From positions 62,001-126,000 of the forward strand of contig CAVSPO010000023.1 of NCBI GenBank assembly GCA_963730005.1: a stretch of DNA of 64,000 nucleotides. Direction: 5' to 3'. This DNA comes from CAVSPO01 sp963730005 (GTDB lineage: Bacteria > Actinomycetota > Actinomycetes > Propionibacteriales > Propionibacteriaceae). Shown here in pieces: positions 42,865-52,415 of the stretch (within the stretch, counting starts at the first letter, position 1; each line of letters starts with the position of its first letter). The translations under genes and the position numbers were made by a program. Below the pieces are notes generated by a model that made no database searches, was not told the DNA's origin, and saw nothing but the letters and a program-made list of their open reading frames with translations.

Positions 42865-44493
42865 ATGGACATGTTCTGTTATCAATGCCAGGAGGCTGCC
42901 CACGGGACCGGCTGCGATTTTGTCGGAGTTTGTGGCAAGAGCGCAGATCTGGCTGATCTCCAAGACCTGCTCATCTATGTGATCAAGGGCATTTCCAACA
43001 TTGTCGTGACCAGGCAGCTGGACGTGAGTGCTTTGGGCCAGATCAACCACGAGGTGCTGAAGAGCCTGTTCATGACGATCACCAATGCCAATTGGGACGA
43101 AGCGGCGACCATTCGCGAAATCTTCAGGATGATCGCCTTGCGCGATGAGTTGCGTGGCGACGCGATCACTCCGGAGCTGCACGACGCGGCGGTGTTCGAA
43201 GTGGCCGACGAACGGGAGCTGCGATACAAGGCTGCCTATTCCGGCTACAAGGTGAACGAGAACATCGACATCCGTTCATTGCGCCAGCTGATCATCTTCG
43301 GGCTGAAGGGAATTGCGGCATATGCATCGCACGCTCTGCAATTGGGCAAAGAAGACCCCCAGTTGTACGCGATCATCTACGAAGGTCTGGCTGCATCCAT
43401 CAACGAGGCGCTGACTGAGGAGGAGCTCATCGCCCTGACGATGAAGACCGGCGAATGCGGGGTCGCTGCCATGGCGCTGCTCGACGAGGCCAACACATCG
43501 AGGTACGGGAACCCGCAAAGCACGGAGGTGAACATCGGTGTGCAGAAGAACCCCGCCATTCTCGTCACGGGCCACGACCTGACTGATCTTGAACAGCTGC
43601 TGGAACAGACCCGTGACACCGGTGTCGACGTCTACACCCACAGCGAGATGCTGCCGGCGCATTACTACCCAGCCTTCAAGAAATATCAGAACTTCGTCGG
43701 CAACTACGGCGGTTCGTGGTGGCGCCAGCTCGAGGAGTTTGTGCCCTTCAACGGGCCGATCCTGTTCACCACCAATTGTCTGGTGCCTCCCATTGACGAG
43801 ACGGTGCAGTTCAGGATCTTCACCACAGGGGCTTCCGGTCATCCCAACTGCCGACACATCGAGGCCGACGCGCAGGGCGGCAAGGATTTCTCCGAGATCA
43901 TCGCTCTGGCCAAGACATGCGACCCGCCCCAGGAAATCGAGACCGGAAAGATCGTGGGTGGTTTTGCCCACGATCAAGTCTTCGCTCTGGCCGACCAAGT
44001 GGTCGAGGCTGTCCAGTCGGGCGCGATCAGGAAGTTCGTCGTCATGGCCGGTTGTGACGGGCGAATGGAATCCCGCGAGTACTACACGGAATTCGCTGCC
44101 CGGCTGCCTGCGGACACCGTGATCCTGACTGCCGGGTGCGCGAAGTATCGCTACAACAAGCTCGATCTGGGCGCGATCAACGGGATCCCCCGGGTGCTGG
44201 ATGCCGGGCAGTGCAACGACTCGTACTCGTTGGCGCTGATTGCACTGAAGTTGAAGGAGATCTTCGGGCTTGAGGACGTGAACGAACTGCCCATCGTCTA
44301 CAACATCGCCTGGTACGAGCAGAAAGCGGTGACGGTTCTGCTCTCGCTGCTTTCCTTGGGCGTGAAGAACATCCACCTGGGGCCGACGCTTCCGGCCTTC
44401 CTTTCGCCCAACGTTGCCAAGGTGATCATGGAAAAGTTCGGACTGACCGGAATCGGCACAGTTGACGAGGACCTCGCCCGGTTCATGGTCTAG
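42865..44493 (+). CDS. hcp: Hybrid cluster protein (hydroxylamine reductase / NO reductase)
   Basis: 542 residues. The N-terminal cysteines C5, C8, C17, C23 have the spacing of class I Hcp, which carries a [4Fe-4S] cluster. Hybrid-cluster ligands appear in FTTNCLVPP, SGHPNCRH, LTAGCAKYRYN, LDAGQCNDSYS and the Glu of NIAWYEQKAV. The enzyme reduces NO or hydroxylamine under low oxygen. No hcr reductase gene is adjacent. By eye its third codon positions are less GC-rich than in neighbours, so acquisition by transfer is possible. GGGGG lies ten bases before the ATG. Confidence 0.95.
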   Translation: MDMFCYQCQEAAHGTGCDFVGVCGKSADLADLQDLLIYVIKGISNIVVTRQLDVSALGQINHEVLKSLFMTITNANWDEAATIREIFRMIALRDELRGDAITPELHDAAVFEVADERELRYKAAYSGYKVNENIDIRSLRQLIIFGLKGIAAYASHALQLGKEDPQLYAIIYEGLAASINEALTEEELIALTMKTGECGVAAMALLDEANTSRYGNPQSTEVNIGVQKNPAILVTGHDLTDLEQLLEQTRDTGVDVYTHSEMLPAHYYPAFKKYQNFVGNYGGSWWRQLEEFVPFNGPILFTTNCLVPPIDETVQFRIFTTGASGHPNCRHIEADAQGGKDFSEIIALAKTCDPPQEIETGKIVGGFAHDQVFALADQVVEAVQSGAIRKFVVMAGCDGRMESREYYTEFAARLPADTVILTAGCAKYRYNKLDLGAINGIPRVLDAGQCNDSYSLALIALKLKEIFGLEDVNELPIVYNIAWYEQKAVTVLLSLLSLGVKNIHLGPTLPAFLSPNVAKVIMEKFGLTGIGTVDEDLARFMV

Positions 44494-44512
44494 CAGTGGC
44501 GAGCCGCCAGGG

Positions 44513-46348
44513 TCAGCTGGGCGTGGCGGTCGGTTCCATTGCCGTGTATTGGTCAACGCCGCCGGGGACCGGCAGCCTGCGGTCGGCCAGCACCACCACA
44601 TCTCCTGCCTGCAATCCGGACAGGATCTGAATGCGGCCGCCGCCGTGTGTTCCGGTGATCACCGTGATCTGCTGTGCTTGCGTGGCTCGGTCACTGTCCA
44701 CTGTCTGTACCGTCCCGGTGGTGTCGGTGACCTTCGTGACCGCCGAGATCGGGACAGTGAGGGTGTCCGTCACGGATTTCAGCTCGAGGCTGACTTCAGC
44801 CCGAGAACCGGATTTGAGCACCTGGCCGGGGTCCTGCACCACCACGGTCGTCCGATACGACGGAGTTCCCGCCCCCGGATTCTGCAAGACGGCCACGGTG
44901 TTCACGCGTCCACCGAGAGCGGTGCCGGCGCCCACCAGCCCCGCCTTGGCGGACATTCCTTGGCTGACGAATTGGCGAACCGTCAGCGGCACGTCCAGCG
45001 TCAAGGTAGCCGCGTCGCCACTGACCAGCGTGATCGTCTGCCCCGCTGAGCTTTCGCCCGGGCGCAGTGTCAGGGCGCCGACGGTCCCGGACACCGGGCT
45101 GGTCATGGTTGCCCCCGCGAGATCAGCCTCGGCCCTGCTCAGCGCCTGTCTGGCCCGCAGCAGCTCGGCGCGGTCGCCGGCAATGGTGGCTTCGGTGACC
45201 ATTCCGCCCATGCCAGCCAGGGACAGGCCCTCCAACTGGGCCTGAGCTGCGGACATCGCCTGCTCGGAGGCGGCCTTGGCCGCGGCTTCCAGCTCGGCCT
45301 GAGCCTGGGCCAGGGCGGCAGCTGCCTGGGCGTTGGCCAGGGCCAGTTCCTGGGCCGCCGTGCTGATGGCCAGACCGGCTGCGCCCTCGGCAGCAGCCAG
45401 CCCGACCATCGCAGTCGAACAGCCTTCGACCTGGGAGAGCAGTGCTGCAAGCTCCGCCTCCGTCATGGACGGGGGCAAGCTGGGGTCAAGGCCCGACGGC
45501 AGGCCTGAGGGCAGTGACGTGGGGATCGCAGTGGGGATCGTCTGGCAACCGGAAGAGCGCGAGAGCTCGCAGGTCCGGGTCGGGGCGGTGTTGGTTGATG
45601 CTGCGGGTGTGCTCGTCGACTTGTGCGCTCGGGCCTGGTCCGAGGTTGTCGTCGTGGCGTCTGTGGCCACGGTCGTCGCTGAAGGGGTCGCCGTGGGCTG
45701 CGCAAACTCGACGGGTGCCAGCTCGTCGGGGCTGGCCGGGCTGGTGATCCCGAGCTGTTGCAGCATCTGGGCGGCAGCGAAGACGGGCTGGCAGGCCGTC
45801 TGCTGCGCCACGACGGCTGCCTGCATGGTGGCCAGCGAGTTGGTCATGTCGGTCAGGTACGCGGGCGCTTCCGGCGCGGCGCCCGTGGCAGTGTCCGGTG
45901 CCGGGCCCTGAGCTGCCGGCCCTTGGGCTGCTGGGTCCGCTGCGGGGCCCTGGATGTTGGGCGCCCCGACGCTGGCGGTCTCTGCTGCGTCCTGAGCCTT
46001 CAGGTCGGCCTCCAGCTGGGCTTCGCGCTGCGCCACCTGAGCAGTTGCCTGCAACACTGCCAAGCGCAGCGGAGCCGTGTCGATGGTGGCCAGGCGCTGG
46101 CCCGGATGCACCTGGTCACCGATCCGGACGTCCACCGAGGTGACCATCGAGGTGGTGCTGAAGTCCAGCACCACCTGGTCGTCACGCTGCACGGTGGCGC
46201 CGGTGGTGAGTGACTGGGTGATGGAGCCGTTGGCTGCGACCGCCGTGACGTAGGGCGCTTCCGTGGACCCGCCGCGTTGGGCGGCCACCACGACCACTCC
46301 CACCAGCGCGACGATCACGGCAGCGGCCACCGGTTTCCGGATTCTCAT
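44513..46348 (-). CDS. Membrane-fusion (HlyD/MacA-like) efflux adaptor with long insertion
   Basis: 611 residues, large for the family. A TM anchor lies at about 7-23 (VAAAVIVALVGVVVVAA). Lipoyl-type halves (STTSMVTSVDVRIGDQVHPGQRLATID and, after the insertion, GATMTSPVSGTVGALTLRPGE) flank about 250 residues that are Ala/Gln-rich and helical, with a Ser/Thr/Pro-rich low-complexity part and four cysteines. The C-terminal beta domains end in LQAGDVVVLAD. It starts at the last base of the permease gene and is the second adaptor in this cluster, suggesting an ABC exporter with two different adaptors. Confidence 0.82.
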   Translation of the reverse strand: MRIRKPVAAAVIVALVGVVVVAAQRGGSTEAPYVTAVAANGSITQSLTTGATVQRDDQVVLDFSTTSMVTSVDVRIGDQVHPGQRLATIDTAPLRLAVLQATAQVAQREAQLEADLKAQDAAETASVGAPNIQGPAADPAAQGPAAQGPAPDTATGAAPEAPAYLTDMTNSLATMQAAVVAQQTACQPVFAAAQMLQQLGITSPASPDELAPVEFAQPTATPSATTVATDATTTTSDQARAHKSTSTPAASTNTAPTRTCELSRSSGCQTIPTAIPTSLPSGLPSGLDPSLPPSMTEAELAALLSQVEGCSTAMVGLAAAEGAAGLAISTAAQELALANAQAAAALAQAQAELEAAAKAASEQAMSAAQAQLEGLSLAGMGGMVTEATIAGDRAELLRARQALSRAEADLAGATMTSPVSGTVGALTLRPGESSAGQTITLVSGDAATLTLDVPLTVRQFVSQGMSAKAGLVGAGTALGGRVNTVAVLQNPGAGTPSYRTTVVVQDPGQVLKSGSRAEVSLELKSVTDTLTVPISAVTKVTDTTGTVQTVDSDRATQAQQITVITGTHGGGRIQILSGLQAGDVVVLADRRLPVPGGVDQYTAMEPTATPS

Positions 46349-47562
46349 CAGTCGCTCCTGAGGGCATCGATGGGGGCGAGTCTGGCTGCCCGGGAGGCCG
46401 GGTAGACGCCAGCCACCAGCCCAATCGCCAGCGAGACCCCGAGTGCTATCAGCGTCGCCGGCAGCGAGAGCGCCACCTCGATGCCGAGCGCGGGGGAGAG
46501 GACGGCCGAGCCCAGCAGGCCAGTCAGCACGCCCAGCGCCCCACCCGTCAGACCGACAATTCCGGCCTCGGCGAGGAACTGCCGCCGAATCATGGCGGGG
46601 GTGGCACCCAGGGCCTTGCGCAACCCGATCTCGCGGACCCGTTCGGTCACAGACACCAGCATGATGTTCATGACGCCGATACCGCCCACCAGCAAGGAGA
46701 TGCCGGCGACCGCGCTGAGCAGCACCGTCAGTACGGAAGTCACTGATCCGGCCGCGTCCAGCAGCGCCTCGAACGTGATCACTGAGAAGTCCTGGTCGGC
46801 CGCAGTCGTCTGGTGATTCGTGATCAGCGCCTTGGTGATCTGCTGGTGCGCCGAGGAAATCGATGGCTCGTCGCGGGCGGCCACGTAGATGACGCTGACC
46901 GAGCGGGGGTCGGAACTCGTCGACACCCGCTGCGCGAAGGTGCTGACCGGGATGACCACCATGTCGTCCTCATTCGACATGCCGCCTGAACCGCTCGAGT
47001 CGAACACCCCGACCACGGTGAAATGCTGCGCATTGAGCGTGCAGGTCTTGCCGACGGCCGGCTCGCCGGGGAACAGGGCTGCTGCAGTCTGTGGCCCCAA
47101 CACCGCCACCTGCTGGGCAGTCGACTGCTCGGACGAGTTGAAGAAGCGGCCGTCCGCCAGCGTCCGCGAGCGCACCTTCGGCCATTCGACGGACGTGCCG
47201 GTGACAGCCGTCTGGCTGTCCTCCGTACCGGCTCGCACCAGCAGCGACGTCGTCATGGCGGGGGCAACCCCTGCCACGTCCGGTGCCACCGCCGGATTCG
47301 CGATCAAGGCGGCGTCGTCCAGGGTCAGTGTCGACTGCGTCATCTGGCTGGCGGAGTTGGTGGAGCCGGGCACCACGATCAGCAGGTTGGAGCCCAGCTT
47401 GCCGATCTCCGCGGTGATCGAACGCCGCGCGCCTTCGCCCAGACCGACCGTCAACATGACGGCCGCGATGCCGATCAGGATGCCCAGCAGTGTCAGCGCG
47501 GTTCGCATCCGACGCCCCAGCAGCGCCTCGAAGGCGGTCCTGAACGTCTCGCCCCAACTCAT
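46348..47562 (-). CDS. MacB/FtsX-type ABC exporter permease
   Basis: 404 residues. One TM near 20-42 (ALTLLGILIGIAAVMLTVGLGEG), a large extracytoplasmic MacB core domain to about 270, then three TM segments with GGIGVMNIMLVSVTERVREIGLRKALGA, the typical FtsX coupling region. Forms a dimer with mechanotransmission type action, exporting peptides, lipids or antibiotics depending on adaptor. It overlaps the ATPase gene by four bases. Confidence 0.92.
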   Translation of the reverse strand: MSWGETFRTAFEALLGRRMRTALTLLGILIGIAAVMLTVGLGEGARRSITAEIGKLGSNLLIVVPGSTNSASQMTQSTLTLDDAALIANPAVAPDVAGVAPAMTTSLLVRAGTEDSQTAVTGTSVEWPKVRSRTLADGRFFNSSEQSTAQQVAVLGPQTAAALFPGEPAVGKTCTLNAQHFTVVGVFDSSGSGGMSNEDDMVVIPVSTFAQRVSTSSDPRSVSVIYVAARDEPSISSAHQQITKALITNHQTTAADQDFSVITFEALLDAAGSVTSVLTVLLSAVAGISLLVGGIGVMNIMLVSVTERVREIGLRKALGATPAMIRRQFLAEAGIVGLTGGALGVLTGLLGSAVLSPALGIEVALSLPATLIALGVSLAIGLVAGVYPASRAARLAPIDALRSD

Positions 47563-48254
47563 GCCTGCGCCCCCGCAGCCGCGCTCTCGCTGAGCAGCCC
47601 GTCGTCGATGCGCACGACCCGACTGGCCTCCGCCGCCACGTCGGCTTCATGGGTGATCAGCACGATGGTGCGCCCCGCTTCGTGCAGCTCGTGGAAGAGA
47701 TCGAGCACATCCCTGGTGGACACCGAGTCGAGATTGCCGGTGGGTTCATCAGCCAGGATCAGGGTTGGGTTGGTCACCAGGGCCCGGGCCACCGACACTC
47801 GCTGTTGTTGGCCGCCGGACAGCTCCCCGGGGCGATGGTCCAGCCGGTTGGCGAGCCCGACCCGGGTCAGCGCCTCGGTGGCACGTTCGCTTCGCTCCCG
47901 GCTGGGCACGCCGGCGTAGATGAGGGGCAGCTCGACGTTGCGCAGGGCCGTCATCGACGACAGCAGGTTGAACTGCTGGAACACGAAACCGACCCGCCGG
48001 TTGCGGACCTCTGCCAGTTGCTGCTCGCTCATGTGGCTGACGTCCTCGCCAGCCAACTCGTAACGTCCGGCGCTGGGCACGTCGAGACACCCGATGATGT
48101 GCATCAGCGTCGATTTGCCGGAGCCGGACGGGCCCATGATGGCAACGAACTCTCCCGCCTCGACGCTGAGATCGACGCCGCGCAGGGCCTCCACGCTGAT
48201 CACTCCAGTGGAGTAGGTCTTGCGGACACCTGACATTCGAAGTAGTGCGGTCAT
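47559..48254 (-). CDS. ABC exporter ATPase (MacB/LolD class)
   Basis: 231 residues. Walker A GPSGSGKSTLMHI, signature LSGGQQQRVSVARALV, Walker B LILADEPTGNLDSVS and switch histidine VLITHEADVA. The DEPTGNLD wording is that of the LolD/MacB/FtsE group and fits the FtsX-type permease encoded downstream. The ATG lies one base after the adaptor stop. Confidence 0.94.
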   Translation of the reverse strand: MTALLRMSGVRKTYSTGVISVEALRGVDLSVEAGEFVAIMGPSGSGKSTLMHIIGCLDVPSAGRYELAGEDVSHMSEQQLAEVRNRRVGFVFQQFNLLSSMTALRNVELPLIYAGVPSRERSERATEALTRVGLANRLDHRPGELSGGQQQRVSVARALVTNPTLILADEPTGNLDSVSTRDVLDLFHELHEAGRTIVLITHEADVAAEASRVVRIDDGLLSESAAAGAQA

Positions 48255-48255
48255 G

Positions 48256-49521
48256 TCACGGGGTCTCGCGGGGGCTGGGGGCGGCGCTTGAAGGGCCGTA
48301 GGGTCCGAAGACAGGCGGTGCTGCGACTATCACGCTCTTGGGCGTCTCCACCTCGTCGCCGGCGTTCAGGCCTGCAGTGATCTCCAGCCGGTCGCCGAAT
48401 CTGCGCCCCACCGTCACGCTGATCTGGGTGGGGGTGCCATCGACCACTTTGCGTACGGTGCTGCTGCCGTCCTGCGTGTTGACTGCCTTGACGGGCAGCG
48501 TGAGCACGTCGGGAATCGTCTGGGTGGTCACCACTGCATCTGCGGTGGAGCCGGAGAACAGCGGTCTGTCAGTGGCGTTCAGCCGGATGGTGACAGGGAA
48601 GGTGGCTGCCGACCCGGAGGTGGCTTTGGCGACGATTCCCACCGTGTCCACCTCGCCGGTCACCCGGTCAGTGGTGCCAGTCGGGGTAACGACCGCTGCT
48701 TGCCCTGGTTGCAGCGACGGCAGGTCGGCGGTGCCGACAGAGGCCTCCATCTGCCACGCGTCGGGCACCACGATGACCACGTGCGCGCCCGTCTGGGTGC
48801 TGCCGCCGCCACTCAGCTCGCCCAGGCCCGGAATCACGCCCGACAGTCCTGCCCCCGAGGATCCCGTCATCGCCGCGGCTCCGGTGACCTGGTCACCCAC
48901 CTTGACGTTGACCTCGGCCACCACGCCGGCCAGTGGCGCAGCCAGAATGGCGTCCAGTTGCCGGCTACGGGCGTTGTCGACGCCGGCCCGAGCGGCGTCC
49001 ACCTGGGCCCGGGCAGCCGCGAGTTGCGCAGACGTCACGCCGTCCGTGCCCCGAATGGTGTCCAGCTGGGCGTCGGCGGCCCGGGCTTGGGCCTCGGCGA
49101 GGGCGACAGCGTTGGCCAGGTCGACGTCGTTGATGCTGGCCAGCCCCTGACCCTGCTCGACCCGGTCGCCGACCTGCACCGAAACGCTTTGCACGGTGCC
49201 CGGCACCGCGAATGATGCGTTCGCCTGCTGCTGTGGGGCGACGGTGCCGGACAGCCCGACGGTCACGGTCTGGGTGCTGCTGGTGACTGCTACCAGCTCG
49301 GTGCTGCTCGGCGTTTCCGGGGCAAACAGGGTGCGGTTCAGCAGCAGGGCCAGGCCCAGCAGGGCGGCGCACACTGCGGCCACCAAACCCAACCAGCGCT
49401 TCCTCGACCAGTCGGGGCGCGGCTTGGTGTCGGGCGGGCGTGACGGCGCTGTGCCCGCAGCCAAGGGCGTGGGTGGGGGGAAGCCGAGCACAGAGTCGTC
49501 CATTGTGGTCGGGTCGGGCAT
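48256..49521 (-). CDS. HlyD/YknX-like efflux adaptor
   Basis: 421 residues from the ATG after GGAGAG (a TTG at 49542 is the alternative). Cytoplasmic Pro-rich start, TM near 45-63 (WLGLVAAVCAALLGLALLL), lipoyl halves SVSVQVGDRVEQGQGLASIND and LAGVVAEVNVKVGDQV around a short helical hairpin, then beta-barrel domains ending in LNAGDEVETP. First gene of the exporter operon, with a likely -10 TAGGAT at 49567-49572 on the minus strand. The order adaptor-ATPase-permease resembles yknXYZ of Bacillus. Confidence 0.85.
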   Translation of the reverse strand: MPDPTTMDDSVLGFPPPTPLAAGTAPSRPPDTKPRPDWSRKRWLGLVAAVCAALLGLALLLNRTLFAPETPSSTELVAVTSSTQTVTVGLSGTVAPQQQANASFAVPGTVQSVSVQVGDRVEQGQGLASINDVDLANAVALAEAQARAADAQLDTIRGTDGVTSAQLAAARAQVDAARAGVDNARSRQLDAILAAPLAGVVAEVNVKVGDQVTGAAAMTGSSGAGLSGVIPGLGELSGGGSTQTGAHVVIVVPDAWQMEASVGTADLPSLQPGQAAVVTPTGTTDRVTGEVDTVGIVAKATSGSAATFPVTIRLNATDRPLFSGSTADAVVTTQTIPDVLTLPVKAVNTQDGSSTVRKVVDGTPTQISVTVGRRFGDRLEITAGLNAGDEVETPKSVIVAAPPVFGPYGPSSAAPSPRETP

Positions 49522-49632
49522 GACTCTCCGTTCCTTCCCCAAGCGCCAGCGCGCAGGGCCTTCTCGATCCTAACGGGGCGCCCAAACCCCTGGATCAGCC
49601 GTCCGAATGAGCCAGGCCGCCGATGGTGCCGG

Positions 49633-49638
49633 TAGCAT
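49633..49638 (+). promoter_or_regulatory. Candidate -10 box for purD
   Basis: TAGCAT, six bases, then GTG at 49645; leaderless spacing. Confidence 0.5.
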
Positions 49639-49644
49639 CGGGGA

Positions 49645-50973
49645 GTGATCGATCCCGATAACTGCGGTCGGCTGGTCGTGCTCGTTGTTGGTGGTGGTGG
49701 CCGGGAGCACGCTCTGGCCCTGGCCATCAGCCACGACCCAGCCGTAGCCGCGGTGCATTGCGCGCCCGGCAGTCCAGGCACCGAGTCCTTCGCCCGAAAC
49801 CACCCCGTCGACAGCTGCGACGCAACGGCGGTTGCCGACCTGGCAGAGCGGGTGGGTGCCAACCTGGTGGTGATCGGCCCCGAGGCACCACTGGTGGCCG
49901 GCGTCAGCGACGAAGTGTCCGCGCGTGGTATCGCCGTCTTTGGCCCCGGCCGGGCGGCCGCCCAGCTCGAAGGCAGCAAGACGTTTGCCAAGGAGGTGAT
50001 GTCTGTCGCCAACGTGCCCACGGCGCGCAGCCACACCTGCACCACGCCGGCAGCGGCGGCCAGGGCTCTTGACGAGTTCGGTGCGCCGTACGTGGTCAAG
50101 GACGACGGTCTGGCGGCCGGCAAGGGAGTCGTCGTCACCGACGACCGGCAGGCTGCCCTCGACCATGCTGCCGCTTGCGAGCGGGTGGTGATCGAGGAGT
50201 ATCTGGACGGCCCCGAAGTGAGCCTGTTCGTGGTCACCGACGGCACCGCCGTGCGTGCCTTGCTGCCCAGCCAGGACCACAAGAGGGTTGGCGACAACGA
50301 CGAGGGGCCCAACACCGGTGGGATGGGTGCCTACTGCCCGCTGTCCTGGATCCCCGCGACCTTGGTGGATGAAGTGGTGGCCAGTGTCGTGCACCCGACG
50401 CTGGCCGAGATGCGACGCCGGGGAACGCCCTTCCAGGGGCTGCTGTACGTGGGTCTGGCACTGACCTCGAAGGGCCCGCGCGTGGTCGAGTTCAACGTCC
50501 GGTTCGGTGACCCCGAAACCGAGGTGGTGCTGCCCCTGCTGCGCAGCCCGCTGGCCCAACTCCTGTACGCGGCGGCATCGGGCACCCTGGCCGACTTCGA
50601 ACAGTTGCAGTGGTCGCAGGACGCCGCTGTCGGCGTGGTGATTGCAGCCGACGGCTATCCAGACACGCCGAAGAAAGGTGGCTTGATCAAGCTGCCACCT
50701 GACACCGACCAGTTCGACGGTTTCCAGGGGCGGGCGAGCAGTGGCGTGCATGTCATCCACGCCGGCACGACACGCCGCGATGGCCAGTTGGTCGCCAACG
50801 GTGGCCGGGTGCTGGTGGTGGTGGGCCGTGGGGCGGACGCCGAGACGGCCCGCCAGGTGGCCTACGACTTCATCGCAGCCATCGATTACCCGGACGGCTT
50901 CTGCCGCAGCGACATCGGGTCGGCGCAACGACAGACCGCTTTCGCCGCGGAGCTGGCCGCAAGGAGGCCCTGA
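49645..50973 (+). CDS. purD: Phosphoribosylamine-glycine ligase (GAR synthetase)
   Basis: 442 residues from a GTG with a -10 box six bases upstream. Family motifs VVGGGGREHALALAI, ATP-grasp KDDGLAAGKGVVV, QDHKRVGDNDEGPNTGGMGAY and EFNVRFGDPETE are present. It joins phosphoribosylamine and glycine using ATP. It overlaps purB by one base (TGATG). Confidence 0.96.
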   Translation: MIDPDNCGRLVVLVVGGGGREHALALAISHDPAVAAVHCAPGSPGTESFARNHPVDSCDATAVADLAERVGANLVVIGPEAPLVAGVSDEVSARGIAVFGPGRAAAQLEGSKTFAKEVMSVANVPTARSHTCTTPAAAARALDEFGAPYVVKDDGLAAGKGVVVTDDRQAALDHAAACERVVIEEYLDGPEVSLFVVTDGTAVRALLPSQDHKRVGDNDEGPNTGGMGAYCPLSWIPATLVDEVVASVVHPTLAEMRRRGTPFQGLLYVGLALTSKGPRVVEFNVRFGDPETEVVLPLLRSPLAQLLYAAASGTLADFEQLQWSQDAAVGVVIAADGYPDTPKKGGLIKLPPDTDQFDGFQGRASSGVHVIHAGTTRRDGQLVANGGRVLVVVGRGADAETARQVAYDFIAAIDYPDGFCRSDIGSAQRQTAFAAELAARRP

Positions 50974-52406
50974 TGAGTGTGCCGAACGTGTTGGCAACCC
51001 GTTACGCGTCGGAACCGATGCGCGAGCTCTGGTCGCCCGAGCACAAGATCAGGATGGAACGCCGGCTGTGGATCGCAGTGCTGGAGGCGCAGCGTGATCT
51101 CGGCGTCGATTTCGGCGGAGCGGATCCCGACCAGGTTCTCGAGGCCTACCGGGCGGTCGTCGACCAGATCGATCTGGCCTCGATCGACGCCCGCGAACGC
51201 GTCACCCGTCATGACGTGAAGGCCCGCATCGAGGAGTTCAACGCGCTGGCGGGCCAGGAGCATGTCCACAAGGGCATGACCAGCCGTGACCTCACCGAGA
51301 ACGTGGAGCAGGCCCAGCAACTGGCCGCCCTCCGGCTGGTCAGGGAACGTGTCGTCACCGTGTTGGTGGAGCTGGCCCGGCTGGCCGTCCAATACTCAGA
51401 GCAACCGATCGCCGGGCGTTCGCACAATGTCGCTGCCCAGGTGACCACGCTGGGCAAGCGTTTTGCCAGCGCTGCAGATGAGCTGTTGGTCGCCTTCCAG
51501 CGGCTGGACGACCTCATCAACCGGTACCCCGCCCGCGGCATCAAGGGCCCGGTCGGCACCTCCCAGGACATGCTCGACCTGCTCGACGGCGACCAGCAGC
51601 GGCTTGCCGAGCTGGAGCGTCGTGTCGTCGCCGGGCTCGGCTTCGGTCGTGCCCTGGACTCGACGGGCCAGGTGTACCCGCGTTCCCTCGATTTCGATGT
51701 GCTGACTGCGTTGGCCCAGACGGCTGCCGCGCCATCCAACCTGGCCACCAGCATCCGGCTGATGGCTGGCAATGAGCTGGTCACCGAGGGTTTCAAGCCA
51801 GGCCAGGTGGGCAGTTCGGCGATGCCGCACAAGATGAACACCCGCAGTTGTGAACGGGTGAACGGTCTGGCCGTGGTCATCCGGGGCAACATGTACATGA
51901 TCGGTGAGCTTGCCGGCGACCAGTGGAACGAGGGCGATGTCAGCTGTTCGGTGGTGCGACGAGTGGCGCTGCCGGATGCCTTCTTCGCGCTGGACGGGTT
52001 GTTCGAGACGTTCCTCACGGTGCTCGGCGACTTCGGTGCGTTCCCGGCCATGATCCAGGCCGAGCTCGATCACTACCTGCCCTTCCTGACCACGACGAAG
52101 GTGCTGATGGCGGCAGTCCGCAAGGGCGTGGGGCGGGAGGACGCCCACGAGATCATCAAGAAGCATGCTGTTGTCGTCGCTCTGGAGCTGCGCGAGACTG
52201 GTGCCGAAGACAACCCGCTGTTCGATCGGCTGGCCGCCGAGCCGGCGTTGCGGCTCACCCGCGTCGAACTGGAAGCCCTTGTCACCGCGCCGCTGGAGTT
52301 GACGGGCGACGCGCGGGGTCAGGTGCGACGGGTGACGGGTCGGGTCAACGACCTGGCAAAGCAGTATCCACAAGCTGCGGGCTATCGACCGGGAAGGGTG
52401 TTGTGA
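50973..52406 (+). CDS. purB: Adenylosuccinate lyase
   Basis: 477 residues. The fumarase-superfamily signature GSSAMPHKMNTRSCE and the substrate segments HDVKARIEEF, KGMTSRDLTEN are clear. It splits SAICAR and adenylosuccinate, so it works twice in AMP synthesis. AAGGAGG lies five bases before its ATG inside the end of purD. It overlaps the start of the next gene by one base. Confidence 0.95.
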   Translation: MSVPNVLATRYASEPMRELWSPEHKIRMERRLWIAVLEAQRDLGVDFGGADPDQVLEAYRAVVDQIDLASIDARERVTRHDVKARIEEFNALAGQEHVHKGMTSRDLTENVEQAQQLAALRLVRERVVTVLVELARLAVQYSEQPIAGRSHNVAAQVTTLGKRFASAADELLVAFQRLDDLINRYPARGIKGPVGTSQDMLDLLDGDQQRLAELERRVVAGLGFGRALDSTGQVYPRSLDFDVLTALAQTAAAPSNLATSIRLMAGNELVTEGFKPGQVGSSAMPHKMNTRSCERVNGLAVVIRGNMYMIGELAGDQWNEGDVSCSVVRRVALPDAFFALDGLFETFLTVLGDFGAFPAMIQAELDHYLPFLTTTKVLMAAVRKGVGREDAHEIIKKHAVVVALELRETGAEDNPLFDRLAAEPALRLTRVELEALVTAPLELTGDARGQVRRVTGRVNDLAKQYPQAAGYRPGRVL

Positions 52407-52415
52407 TGCAACGAA

